A stretch of 64,000 nt of DNA, from the NCBI RefSeq assembly GCF_019966535.1, contig NZ_JAIMID010000004.1, forward strand, positions 206,998 through 270,997, in the 5' to 3' direction. Of the stretch, positions 1-8,480 are shown piece by piece. This DNA comes from Mesobacterium pallidum. GTDB taxonomy: Bacteria; Pseudomonadota; Alphaproteobacteria; Rhodobacterales; Rhodobacteraceae. A program made the position numbers and the translations under genes. The notes under the pieces were generated by a model, which made no database searches, was not told the origin of the DNA, and was given only the letters and a program-made list of their open reading frames with translations. Each line of letters begins with the position of its first letter. The stretch's first letter is position 1.

Positions 1-504
1 ACCATGACCCTTCCGACGCACGAGGCGATCATCTCGTCGCTGGGTGGCCAGCCGACCGCGCTGCCCTGGGCCGAGGTCTATACCGCGCTGCAGACGGGCG
101 TGGCGGACGGCCAGATGAACCCGGTTCCGATCATCGCCTTTGCCAAGTTCGACGAGGTGCAGAAGTTCCTGTCGGTCACCAACCATCTGATCACGCCCTA
201 CATCTGGACCATGAGCCCGGATTTCTATGACAGCCTGAGCGCAGAGGACCAGTACCTGGTCACCTGGGCCGCCGAGGTCGCAACCGATGCCGGCCGGTCG
301 ATGAGCCGCGTGATCGAGGCCTCGGAAAAGGGCCTGCCGGCGCTGGCCGCCAAGATGGATGTGAACGTCGTCACCCCCGAGGAACAGGCCAAGTTCGCCG
401 CGGCTGCCCAACCCGCCGTCCGCGCCCTGATCGAAGAGAAATACGGCGCCGAAGGGATCGAGATGCTGGACTCCATGCTGTCCTCGATCGACGCGGCCAA
501 GTAA
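1..504 (+). CDS. TRAP transporter periplasmic binding protein (DctP family), 3' part
   Basis: The window opens inside this gene; 167 codons are readable before the TAA stop. They form the C-terminal lobe of a DctP-type solute-binding protein, which captures a substrate (usually a carboxylate) in the periplasm and delivers it to the DctQM membrane subunits. The piece WAEVYTALQTGVADGQ, with nearby asparagine and proline, is the family's ligand-pocket helix, and the charged helical tail is also typical. DctQM are not downstream here, so they should lie upstream of the window. The amino-acid genes that follow suggest the ligand may be an amino-acid derivative, but that is inference only. Confidence 0.85.
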   Translation, partial: TMTLPTHEAIISSLGGQPTALPWAEVYTALQTGVADGQMNPVPIIAFAKFDEVQKFLSVTNHLITPYIWTMSPDFYDSLSAEDQYLVTWAAEVATDAGRSMSRVIEASEKGLPALAAKMDVNVVTPEEQAKFAAAAQPAVRALIEEKYGAEGIEMLDSMLSSIDAAK

Positions 505-524
505 ACACACACTCACGGAACAGG

Positions 525-551
525 GACCCGGGCGACGCGCCCGCCCGGGTC
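525..551 (+). terminator. GC-rich hairpin after the TRAP binding-protein gene
   Basis: A perfect 10-bp stem (525-534 with 542-551) has a 7-nt loop and no U-tract. Such hairpins behind binding-protein genes often stabilise the upstream mRNA or reduce read-through into the next gene. The role here is inferred. Confidence 0.4.
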
Positions 552-580
552 GATAGACACGACCGACGCCCGAGGACCAC

Positions 581-1819
581 ATGACCACCGAGATCACCCG
601 CTTTGCCGGCACGCCCGAGGCGTTCACGCTTTGCACCAATGCCGCGGCCTCCAAGGCGGCGCCCTGGACGCCGGCGCAGGACGCGATCCTTAGCGATGCG
701 GGCCTCGCCGCCGCGCGCGAGACGATCACCGGCTGGCCCGGCTACGCGCCGACGCCGCTGGTGGCGCTGCCCGCGCTGGCCCAGCGGATCGGCGTGGCCG
801 AGATCCGGTTCAAGGACGAAGGCGGACGGTTCGGGCTGGGCAGTTTCAAGGCCCTCGGCGGCGCCTATGCCGTGGCGCGGCTGCTGCGCGCCAAGGTCTC
901 CGACGCGCTCGGGCGCGACGTGGGGATGGAGGAGATCACCGGCAAGCAGCATCCCGGGATCGTGTCGCAGATCACCGTCTGCTGTGCGACCGACGGCAAC
1001 CACGGCCGGTCCGTCGCCTGGGGCGCGCAGACCTTCGGCTGCGCCTGTGTGATCTTCATCCACGCCACCGTCTCGGAAGGGCGCCGTGCGGCCATTGCCG
1101 CCTACGGTGCCGAGGTGCGGCGCTGCAAAGGCAATTACGACGATTCCGTCCGGGAGGCGCAGGAAACGGCCACCCGCGAAGGCTGGTTCGTGGTGTCCGA
1201 CACCTCCTACCCGGGCTATATGGAGGTGCCCAAGGACGTGATGCAGGGCTATGAGCTGATGGCGGACGAAGCCGTCTCGGCCATGCAGACGCCCCCGACC
1301 CATATCTTCCTGCAGACCGGCGTCGGCGGCATGGCGGCCGCCGTGACCGCGCATGTCGCGCGAAAGTTCGGCGCCGCGCGCCCGACCATCGTGCTTTGCG
1401 ATCCTGATCGGTCGGCCTGCGTGCTCGCCTCGATCCGGGCAGGCACGCCCACGGCGGTCGAAGGCGATCTCGACACGCTGATGGCGGGTCTTGCCTGCGG
1501 CGAGGTTTCGGCGCTGGCGTGGGAAATCCTGCGTGACCACGCCGACGCGGTCATGGAAGTCACCGACGACGAAGCCGTCGCCGCGATGAAATGGCTGGCC
1601 TTCCCGACAGGGGGCGACACGCCCGTCGTGGCCGGTGAATCCGCCGTGGCGGGACTGGCCGGATTGGCGGTCGCGATGAAGGATGCGGAGGCGCGGGCCA
1701 TGCTCGGCCTCGACGCCACCTCGCGCGTGCTGGTTTTTGGAACTGAAGGTGACACCGACGCCGCGCTTTACGAACAGCTCATGGGCACCACGGCCGCGCA
1801 GGTCCGGGGCGCCGCATGA
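581..1819 (+). CDS. Diaminopropionate ammonia-lyase-like PLP enzyme
   Basis: The 412-residue protein belongs to the fold-type II PLP enzymes. The motif GSFKALGGAYAV supplies the Schiff-base lysine (K90), and the TDGNHGRS segment is the usual substrate/phosphate loop. The best match I recognise is 2,3-diaminopropionate ammonia-lyase (DpaL/YgeX), which converts D- or L-diaminopropionate to pyruvate and ammonia. Its length is normal for that family. The stop overlaps the next start by 4 nt, so it is probably coupled to the carbamoylase. In this cluster the true substrate could be another amino acid released from an N-carbamoyl or N-acyl form, so the exact substrate is less certain than the fold. 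Confidence 0.82.
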   Translation: MTTEITRFAGTPEAFTLCTNAAASKAAPWTPAQDAILSDAGLAAARETITGWPGYAPTPLVALPALAQRIGVAEIRFKDEGGRFGLGSFKALGGAYAVARLLRAKVSDALGRDVGMEEITGKQHPGIVSQITVCCATDGNHGRSVAWGAQTFGCACVIFIHATVSEGRRAAIAAYGAEVRRCKGNYDDSVREAQETATREGWFVVSDTSYPGYMEVPKDVMQGYELMADEAVSAMQTPPTHIFLQTGVGGMAAAVTAHVARKFGAARPTIVLCDPDRSACVLASIRAGTPTAVEGDLDTLMAGLACGEVSALAWEILRDHADAVMEVTDDEAVAAMKWLAFPTGGDTPVVAGESAVAGLAGLAVAMKDAEARAMLGLDATSRVLVFGTEGDTDAALYEQLMGTTAAQVRGAA

Positions 1820-3045
1820 CTCCCGACATCTCGCTACCCCGGCTGATGGAGAGCCTGCGGTCGCTCGGCCAGGTCGGCGCGCTGGACGGCGGCGGGGTCT
1901 GCCGCCTTGCGCTGACCGATGCCGACAAGGCCGGGCGCGACTGGCTGGTGGCACGGATGGAAGGGCTGGGCCTCACCGTCCATATCGACGCCATCGGCAA
2001 TATCTGGGGCATCCGGGCCGGGCACAGCGACACGGCGCCGGTCATGATGGGCTCGCATATCGACACGGTCGCGACGGGCGGGCTCTACGACGGCGCGCTT
2101 GGGGTGCTCGCCGGGCTCGAGGTCATCGCGACGCTGAACGCCGCCGGGGTCGAGACCGATCTGCCCCTCGCCGTCGCCGCCTTCACCAACGAAGAGGGCG
2201 CGCGCTTTGCCCCCGACATGATGGGGTCGGGCGTGCACCAGGGCGCTCTGGACCTCTCCGAGATGCTGGCGACCCGGGCCACCGGCGGCACCGCAGTGGT
2301 GGGCGAAGAGCTGGCGCGCATCGGCTATGCCGGCACCGCGGTCCCGTTCACGCCCGCCGCCTATCTCGAGCTGCATATCGAACAGGGTCCGGTGCTGGAG
2401 GTCGAAGGCCTCCGTATTGGTGCCGTAACCTCGGTCCAGGGCATCCACTGGACCGAGGTTACGGTGACGGGACAGACCAATCACGCCGGGACCACGCCCA
2501 TGGCGCTGCGCCGGGACGCGGGGCAGGTGGGGTTCGCCATCGCCCGCGCCGCCGATGCCATCGCCGCGCGGCTCGGGCCGCCACAGGTCGCCACCGTGGG
2601 CGTGTTCGAGCTGTCGCCGGGGCTGGTGAACGTCGTCCCGGGTACCGCGCGCCTGACCGTGGACATGCGCAACACCGATGGCGATGTGCTGGACGCCGCC
2701 ACGGAGGAACTGCTGGCCGAGGCGCAGGCGCTGGCCCAAGCGGCGGGCTGCACGATAGACATCCGCCCGCTGGCGCGCTTTGCGCCGGTCGTCTTCGACG
2801 CGGGCCTCGTGGACAAGGTCGCGCGGGCCGCCGAGGCGCGACAGCTGCCCACGCGCCGGATGCCCTCGGGCGCGGGGCACGATGCGCAGATGTTCGCGCC
2901 CAATTGCCCGACCGCGATGATCTTCATCCCCTCGGCCGGGGGGCTCAGCCACAACATCAACGAACACAGCGACGAAGACGACATCGGCGCGGGGGCGCAG
3001 GTCCTGTGCGATGTCGTCTGCGACCTTGCAGGAGCACAGATATGA
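1816..3045 (+). CDS. M20-family amidase: N-carbamoyl-L-amino-acid hydrolase / allantoate amidohydrolase type
   Basis: The 409-residue product is a dinuclear-metal hydrolase of the hydantoinase/carbamoylase family. Metal-ligand motifs are visible: GSHIDTVATGGLYDGALG (His and bridging Asp), TNEEGARF (Glu pair) and HIEQGPVLE, followed by the dimerisation-domain segment TNHAGTTPM. The family hydrolyses N-carbamoyl amino acids or ureido compounds to the amino acid, CO2 and ammonia. The gene overlaps its neighbours by 4 nt on both sides, and the downstream gene is a second, unrelated carbamoylase. An L-selective and a D-selective enzyme side by side would let the cell use both enantiomers of an N-carbamoyl or hydantoin-derived amino acid. 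The substrate itself is not evident from sequence. Confidence 0.85.
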   Translation: MTPDISLPRLMESLRSLGQVGALDGGGVCRLALTDADKAGRDWLVARMEGLGLTVHIDAIGNIWGIRAGHSDTAPVMMGSHIDTVATGGLYDGALGVLAGLEVIATLNAAGVETDLPLAVAAFTNEEGARFAPDMMGSGVHQGALDLSEMLATRATGGTAVVGEELARIGYAGTAVPFTPAAYLELHIEQGPVLEVEGLRIGAVTSVQGIHWTEVTVTGQTNHAGTTPMALRRDAGQVGFAIARAADAIAARLGPPQVATVGVFELSPGLVNVVPGTARLTVDMRNTDGDVLDAATEELLAEAQALAQAAGCTIDIRPLARFAPVVFDAGLVDKVARAAEARQLPTRRMPSGAGHDAQMFAPNCPTAMIFIPSAGGLSHNINEHSDEDDIGAGAQVLCDVVCDLAGAQI

Positions 3046-3953
3046 GCCGGAAATTCATCGTCGCGGGCGCGCAGCTGGGGCCCATCGCCAAGGACGAACC
3101 GCGCGCCTCGGCCGTCGCCCGCATGTGCGCGCTGATGCGCCGCGCCCATGCCCAGGGTGCCGCGCTGGTGGTGTTCCCGGAACTCGCCCTGACCACCTTC
3201 TTTCCGCGCTGGTACGAGACGGAGCCCGCCAAGATCGACTGCTGGTTCGAGACCGAGATGCCGAACGCCGACACGGCGCCGCTGTTCGCACTGGCGCGCG
3301 AGCTCGGCATCGGCTTTCACCTTGGTTATGCCGAGCTGACCCCCGAGGGGCGGCATTTCAACACTGCGATCCTTGTCTCGGACAAGGGCGAGATCCTGGC
3401 CAAGTACCGCAAGATCCACCTGCCGGGCCATGCCGAGAACGAACCCTGGCGGCCGTTCCAGCATCTCGAGAAATACTATTTCGAAAAGGGCGACCTCGGC
3501 TTTCCGGTCTTCGACGCCTTTGGCGGCAAGCTTGGCATGTGCATCTGCAACGACCGCCGCTGGCCCGAGACCTGGCGCGTGCTCGGCCTGGGCGGGGCCG
3601 AACTGGTCGTGCTGGGCTACAACACGCCCTCGCATTACGTGCCCGCGCCGGAACATGATCATTTGCAGTATTTCCACAACGAGCTGTCGATCCAGGCCGG
3701 GTGCTACCAGAACGGCCTCTGGGCCGTGGCCGTGGCCAAGGCGGGGGTCGAGGAAGGCTCGGACCTGATCGGCGGCAGTCTCATCGTCGCGCCCACGGGC
3801 GAGATCCTGGCCCGCGCCGCCACGGTCGGCGACGAGGTGATCACCGCCGAGGTCGACCTGGACCGCTGCGCCGAGATCCGGGCGAATGTCTTCAACTTCG
3901 ACCTGCACCGCCAGCCCGAGGATTACGCGGCGATCACCGCGCCCAAGGGGTAG
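3042..3953 (+). CDS. N-carbamoyl-D-amino-acid hydrolase (nitrilase superfamily)
   Basis: I start this gene at ATG 3042, which overlaps the preceding stop as ATGA and gives 303 residues, the usual size of D-carbamoylases. The nitrilase triad is complete: E47 in VFPELALTTF, K124 in KYRKIHLPGH and C169 in MCICNDRRWPE. The RKIHLPGH and CNDRRWPE stretches are characteristic of Agrobacterium-type D-carbamoylase rather than of generic nitrilases. It cleaves N-carbamoyl-D-amino acids to D-amino acids in the cytoplasm. A 76-nt gap follows before the RpiR regulator. Another amidase specificity is possible but less likely. Confidence 0.88.
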   Translation: MSRKFIVAGAQLGPIAKDEPRASAVARMCALMRRAHAQGAALVVFPELALTTFFPRWYETEPAKIDCWFETEMPNADTAPLFALARELGIGFHLGYAELTPEGRHFNTAILVSDKGEILAKYRKIHLPGHAENEPWRPFQHLEKYYFEKGDLGFPVFDAFGGKLGMCICNDRRWPETWRVLGLGGAELVVLGYNTPSHYVPAPEHDHLQYFHNELSIQAGCYQNGLWAVAVAKAGVEEGSDLIGGSLIVAPTGEILARAATVGDEVITAEVDLDRCAEIRANVFNFDLHRQPEDYAAITAPKG

Positions 3954-4029
3954 GGCAGTTGCGCGGCGCCCCGCCGGATGCGACCCTTGCCGTTGAACAC
4001 CGTTCAGACAGCGAGGGCCGCGCGCCGCC

Positions 4030-4881
4030 ATGGATTCCAAGGACCACATCGGCCAGCGCCTGCTGACCGCCTATGACGACCTGCCGCGCGGCGAGCGGCG
4101 GCTGGCCGACCTGCTGCTCGAGGACCTCGGGCTTATCCGCTATTCCTCGGCCGGGGAGCTTGCGGCGCGGGCCGGGGTGTCCAAGGCCACCGCCTCGCGC
4201 CTCTTCCATCGCTTGGGCTACAGCGGGTTCCGCGCCATCCTGCAAGAGGTGCGCGAGAGCCCGCCGGTGAGCCCGGTGAGCCACGAGAACCCGCTGGGCG
4301 ATGTGCCGCTCAGCATGGGCGCCTACCTCGATGCCGAGGTGCAGCACCTGATCCGCACCTTCGAGGTGCTGCGCCCCGACGACCTGACCCGCGCGGTCAA
4401 GCTCTTGCGTGACGGCGAAAAGCTTTGGGTCGTGGGCTTTGGCGAAGACTACCCGATCGCCCATTTCGCCCGCTCGCTGCTGATCAAGCTGCGGCCCGAC
4501 ATCCGCATGATCCCGCTGGGCGGCTTCCCGATCCCCGAGGAATTCGCCTCGATCACCGACAAGGACACTGTGCTGGCGCTGGGGGCCGGGCGGCGCACGC
4601 AGGATTTCCACAACGTGGTCAGCTCGGCCGCCGAGGCCGGGGCGCGCATCGTGCTGGTCACCGGAACGCTCGCGAAAGGCGACCAAAAGAACGCCTCGGT
4701 CATCCTGCGCGGGCGCACCTCTGGGCCGACTCTCTTCGGCTCGCTCACCGCGCCGATCAGCCTGGTCACCTACCTTTGCGCGCGACTCGCGTCCGAGCTG
4801 GGTTTTCCGGCTGCTGACAGATTGCGCGCCATTGCCTCGATTCATGCAGAGTGGGACGAGGTCGAGGACGACGACGCCTGA
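4030..4881 (+). CDS. MurR/RpiR-family transcriptional regulator
   Basis: The 283-residue protein has an N-terminal HTH_6 domain (about residues 1-77, with AGVSKATASRLFHRLGYSGF as the recognition helix) and a C-terminal SIS domain (about 120-260) that normally binds a phosphosugar or related effector. It sits between the hydrolase genes and the ABC transporter operon, which makes it the obvious local regulator. An inverted repeat GAAATG-N8-CATTTC lies just downstream, between this gene and the transporter. RpiR proteins can activate or repress, and the sequence does not say which. Confidence 0.87.
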   Translation: MDSKDHIGQRLLTAYDDLPRGERRLADLLLEDLGLIRYSSAGELAARAGVSKATASRLFHRLGYSGFRAILQEVRESPPVSPVSHENPLGDVPLSMGAYLDAEVQHLIRTFEVLRPDDLTRAVKLLRDGEKLWVVGFGEDYPIAHFARSLLIKLRPDIRMIPLGGFPIPEEFASITDKDTVLALGAGRRTQDFHNVVSSAAEAGARIVLVTGTLAKGDQKNASVILRGRTSGPTLFGSLTAPISLVTYLCARLASELGFPAADRLRAIASIHAEWDEVEDDDA

Positions 4882-4933
4882 GCGGTTTCATTCCCACGTC
4901 CATTCCCGGCTGCGCGCCCGTGTGAAAGCATCA

Positions 4934-4953
4934 GAAATGAAAATGAACATTTC
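4934..4953. promoter_or_regulatory. Candidate operator for the RpiR regulator
   Basis: GAAATG (4934-4939) and CATTTC (4948-4953) are perfect inverted arms separated by 8 nt, in an AT-rich stretch that stands out from its surroundings, about 100 nt before the binding-protein start. RpiR operators are often palindromes with GAAA/TTTC arms. Position and symmetry support the assignment; binding is inferred. Confidence 0.35.
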
Positions 4954-5053
4954 GCTTGTGAAATTTATCTTGCCAGAGATGCAAGCCACATGCGCCAATT
5001 TCCACGCAGGCGCCATTGGGGGCGCCGCCGACATGGGAATGGGAGACGATCAC

Positions 5054-6607
5054 ATGAGAACGACCCGGAAAAGAATTCTGGGCCCGGCTCTGGTCGCTGC
5101 AACGCTGGCCTCGGGCCACGGGGTCGCGGCGCAAGAGCTGGTCTGGGCACGCTACGGCGATGCCGATTCACTCGATCCGCACCGCGCGACGAGCACGCTG
5201 TCGATGCAGGTCTGGGACCAGATCTACGACACGCTCCTGGCCTTCGACATGGAGGGGACGCCCGGCCCCAACATGGCAACTTCGTGGGAGGTAAGCGAGG
5301 ACGGGCTGGAATACACCTTTGCGCTGGCCGACGGGATCCTGTGCCATGACGGCACGCCCTTCGACGCCAATGACGTCAAGTTCACCATCGACCGGGCCTT
5401 TGGCGACAACCCGAGCCTGACGCGCACCTCCTGGGGGCCGATCACCGGGGTCGAGGTGCTGGACCCGCTGAGCGTCAAGGTCACGATGAGCTCCAAGTTC
5501 GGGGCCTTCCTGCCGTTCCTGGCCGACAGTTTTTCGTCCATGGTCTGCGACACCAACACAGCCGATACCTTCGGGTCGTCCACCGCCATCGGCACGGGGC
5601 CGTTCAGCCTGGTCGAATGGGTCAAGGGCGATCAGATCGTGCTGGCCAAGAACCCCGAGTTCACCAACCTCGGCGATCCGGTCGACAACCCCGGTGCGCC
5701 CTATATCGACACGCTGATCATCCGCACCGTGCCCGAGCCGCAGACGCGCCTGGCCGCCCTCCGGACCGGAGAGGTGCATATCGCCGAGCCGCCCTTTGAC
5801 GACGTGCCGGCGATCCAGCAATCGGGCGATCTTGACATCATCGTGGCCGAGAACACCGGCCAGGACGTGTTCTGGGAATTCACCGTCTCGCGCCCGCCCT
5901 TCGACGACATCCGCGCGCGTCAGGCCGTGGCCTATGGCACCGATCCGCAGATGGCCATCGACATCATCTACAGCGGGCTGACCAACCGCGAATGGTGCCC
6001 CGTGGCGCGCGGGGTCTTCGGCAATGACCAGGAGTTCTGCGAGCAATACGGCTATCCGTATGATCCCGACAAGGCGATGGAGCTGCTGGCGGAGATGGGC
6101 TACGGGCCGGACAACCCGCTTGAGACGACGATGTTCGTCTGGACGGGCGGCAACCGTCACAAGCTGGCCGAGATATTTCAGGCGCAGCTGGCCCAGGTCG
6201 GCATCAACGCGGCGATCGAGATCATGGACATCGGGACAATGAATGCCCGCGTCAAGGAACAGAACGAAAGCCCCGACGATCCGTCCCCCGGCACCTTCGA
6301 CATGATGACCTGGTCCTGGTACGACCCGGACATCCTCTACCAGCTCTGGCATTCGCCCGGCGCCTATTCCGGCTTCCAGAACGCCGAGCTGGACGCGATG
6401 CTCGAGGAAACCCGCACCACCATCGAACCCGGCGCGCGGCTCGAGAAGGTGCAGGCGGTCATCAAGTACCTCATGGAGAACGCCGTTCACGTCGGCCTCT
6501 ATTCGCCCGGCTGGGAATGGGTCTTTGCCGTGCGGCCCGAGGTCGAGGGCTTCAAGATCGGCCCCTTCCTCCACCCCATCTTCACCGACGTGAAGATCGA
6601 AGGCTGA
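5054..6607 (+). CDS. Peptide/opine-type ABC transporter substrate-binding protein (SBP family 5)
   Basis: I start at ATG 5054, preceded by GGGAGA at 5041, rather than at earlier in-frame codons that would add an unlikely leader. The 517-residue product begins MRTTRKRILG with a hydrophobic signal peptide ending near GVAAQE. The mature part has the DppA/OppA-like features YGDADSLDPHRATS, FTIDRAFG and the central GTGPF. It would bind a short peptide or N-modified amino acid in the periplasm for the permeases and fused ATPase downstream. The adjacent D-carbamoylase and D-aminoacylase suggest an N-acyl- or N-carbamoyl-amino acid or a D-amino-acid peptide as ligand. Confidence 0.9.
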   Translation: MRTTRKRILGPALVAATLASGHGVAAQELVWARYGDADSLDPHRATSTLSMQVWDQIYDTLLAFDMEGTPGPNMATSWEVSEDGLEYTFALADGILCHDGTPFDANDVKFTIDRAFGDNPSLTRTSWGPITGVEVLDPLSVKVTMSSKFGAFLPFLADSFSSMVCDTNTADTFGSSTAIGTGPFSLVEWVKGDQIVLAKNPEFTNLGDPVDNPGAPYIDTLIIRTVPEPQTRLAALRTGEVHIAEPPFDDVPAIQQSGDLDIIVAENTGQDVFWEFTVSRPPFDDIRARQAVAYGTDPQMAIDIIYSGLTNREWCPVARGVFGNDQEFCEQYGYPYDPDKAMELLAEMGYGPDNPLETTMFVWTGGNRHKLAEIFQAQLAQVGINAAIEIMDIGTMNARVKEQNESPDDPSPGTFDMMTWSWYDPDILYQLWHSPGAYSGFQNAELDAMLEETRTTIEPGARLEKVQAVIKYLMENAVHVGLYSPGWEWVFAVRPEVEGFKIGPFLHPIFTDVKIEG

Positions 6608-6616
6608 ACCGAGCGG

Positions 6617-6645
6617 GCCGCGCGCAGGTTTGCCCGGCGCGCGGC
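6617..6645 (+). terminator. Hairpin between binding-protein and permease genes
   Basis: A 9-bp GC stem (6617-6625 with 6637-6645) has an 11-nt loop and no U-run. It is likely a partial attenuator or mRNA-stabilising hairpin that lets the binding protein be made in excess over the permeases. The role is inferred from position. Confidence 0.4.
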
Positions 6646-6670
6646 TCACAATTCCCCGACAGGAGGCCCC

Positions 6671-7591
6671 ATGGCCCGTTTCATCGCGCAACGCCTGCTG
6701 GCGGCGCTGGTCACGATCTGGATCGCCACGATTGCCGTGACGCTGCTGATCCACCTGGTGCCGGGCGACCCGGTGCGGATCATGTACGGCAGTTTCCAGA
6801 CCACGCCCGAGCAGCTGGAGGAAATCCGCCAGCGCCTCGGCCTCGACCAGCCGATCTGGAAGCAATACCTCTATTACCTCGGCCGCCTGGCGCAGGGGGA
6901 CCTCGGCCGCTCCATCGTGGGCGATCAGCCGGTGGCCGATATCCTGCTGACGCGCTTCCCGGCCACGCTGGCCCTGACGCTGACCAGCCTTGTCATCGCC
7001 GTGGTCGTGGGCATGTCGCTGGGGTTCCTGGCGGCCTACAAGCGCGGCACCTGGGTGGATGCCGGGGCCATGGTGCTGGCGGTCATCGGCGTGTCGATGC
7101 CGCATTTCTGGCTTGGCCTGCTGTTGCTGTTCCTCTTCGCGCTGCAACTGGGCTGGCTGCCCGTCGCGGGGGGCGACTGGAAAAGCCTGATCCTGCCCGC
7201 GCTCACGCTGGGTCTTGCCAATGCCGCCGTGCTGGCACGCATGACCCGGTCGGCCATGATCGACATCTTCGACCAGGATTTCGTCCGCACCGCCCGCGCC
7301 AAGGGGCTGCCCCGCGCAGTCGTGCTTTACCGTCATGCGCTGCGCTCGGGCCTTGTGCCCATCGTGTCCATGCTGGGCCTGCAATTTGCGTACCTCATGG
7401 GCGGCGCCATCGTGGTCGAGAATGTCTTTGCCTGGAACGGGGTCGGGCGGCTGGCGATCCAGGCGGTGTTCGCCCGCGACTACCCGCTGATCCAGGGCTT
7501 CATCCTGTTCTTCGCCACCGTGGTTGCGCTGGCCTCGGTCATCGTGGACGTGGCCTATGCCTTCCTCGACCCCCGCATCCGGTATTCGTGA
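6671..7591 (+). CDS. ABC transporter permease, DppB/OppB type
   Basis: This 306-residue inner-membrane protein starts with MARFIAQRLLAALVTIWIA, the typical first transmembrane helix of DppB-like permeases, and continues with LIHLVPGDPVRIMYG. The cytoplasmic EAA loop is visible around DFVRTARAKGLPRAVVLYRHALR, where the ATPase docks. About six membrane spans are apparent. The next permease starts 1 nt after its stop. It forms the membrane channel with the DppC-like partner. Confidence 0.92.
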   Translation: MARFIAQRLLAALVTIWIATIAVTLLIHLVPGDPVRIMYGSFQTTPEQLEEIRQRLGLDQPIWKQYLYYLGRLAQGDLGRSIVGDQPVADILLTRFPATLALTLTSLVIAVVVGMSLGFLAAYKRGTWVDAGAMVLAVIGVSMPHFWLGLLLLFLFALQLGWLPVAGGDWKSLILPALTLGLANAAVLARMTRSAMIDIFDQDFVRTARAKGLPRAVVLYRHALRSGLVPIVSMLGLQFAYLMGGAIVVENVFAWNGVGRLAIQAVFARDYPLIQGFILFFATVVALASVIVDVAYAFLDPRIRYS

Positions 7592-7592
7592 C

Positions 7593-8480
7593 ATGACTGA
7601 CACCGTGACCCTTGCGGCCCACCCCGAGGACGCCGCCAGCGCCCGCAAGACCGGCTTTTTCCGTGCACTCCTGTCCAGCCCCACCGGCATCATCGGTCTT
7701 GCCATCGTCGGCCTGCTGTTGATCGTCGCCCTGGCCGCGCCGCTGCTGGCGCCGCATGACCCGCTGCGCATGGCCGCCGGGCCGCGCCTGCAGCCGCCCA
7801 GTTGGCAGCATTGGATGGGCACCGACGATTTCGGCCGCGACGTGCTGAGCCGCATCATCTACGGCGCGCAGCTGACGCTGCAGATCGGCGCCATCGCGGT
7901 CGGCATCTCGCTGACCTCGGGCCTCTTCCTGGGCCTGGTCGCCGGCTACGCCTCGGGCTGGGCCGAGAAGGTCCTGATGCGCCTTGTGGACGTGCTCTTT
8001 TCCTTCACCGAGATCGTGATCGCGCTGGCCTGCCTTGCCATCTTTGGCGTGGGGCTGACCAACGCGATGATCGCCATCGGCATCGCCTCGATCCCGTTCT
8101 ACGCGCGGGTGACGCATTCGGTGGTGCTGGTGGAAAAGAACAAGCCCTATTTCGAGGCCGCCGTCGCCGCCGGCGCGGGCCATGGCCGGCTGATCTTTCG
8201 CCACCTGCTGCCCAACGTGGTGCCGACGCTGATCGTGGTCGGCACGCTGGGCGTCTCGACCGCCGTGCTGGCCGCTGCGGGCCTGTCGTTCCTGGGCCTT
8301 GGCGCGCAGCCGCCGCAGCCGGAATGGGGTTTCATGCTGTCATCCAGCCGCGACCTGATCAGCCGCGCGCCCTGGATGATGATCTTTCCCGGCCTCGCCA
8401 TCGCCTTCACCGTCCTCGGCTTCAACCTGCTGGGCGATGGCGTGCGCGAGGCGCTGGACCCCAGGCAGAGGCAGCGATGA
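7593..8480 (+). CDS. ABC transporter permease, DppC/OppC type
   Basis: I start at ATG 7593, immediately after the DppB-like stop, giving 295 residues. The N-terminal segment APHDPLRMAAGPRLQPPS followed by HWMGTDDFGRDVLSRIIYG is the hallmark of DppC-like permeases. The EAA loop appears as YFEAAVAAGAGHGRLIFRHLLPN. Its stop overlaps the ATPase start by 4 nt (ATGA), so transporter subunit synthesis is coupled. Confidence 0.92.
   Translation: MTDTVTLAAHPEDAASARKTGFFRALLSSPTGIIGLAIVGLLLIVALAAPLLAPHDPLRMAAGPRLQPPSWQHWMGTDDFGRDVLSRIIYGAQLTLQIGAIAVGISLTSGLFLGLVAGYASGWAEKVLMRLVDVLFSFTEIVIALACLAIFGVGLTNAMIAIGIASIPFYARVTHSVVLVEKNKPYFEAAVAAGAGHGRLIFRHLLPNVVPTLIVVGTLGVSTAVLAAAGLSFLGLGAQPPQPEWGFMLSSSRDLISRAPWMMIFPGLAIAFTVLGFNLLGDGVREALDPRQRQR

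Noticed and set aside
5168..7858. An 896-codon open frame on the minus strand
   Set aside because: Antisense to the ABC transporter genes; its product has no recognisable domain and is His/Arg/Gly-rich like other shadows.
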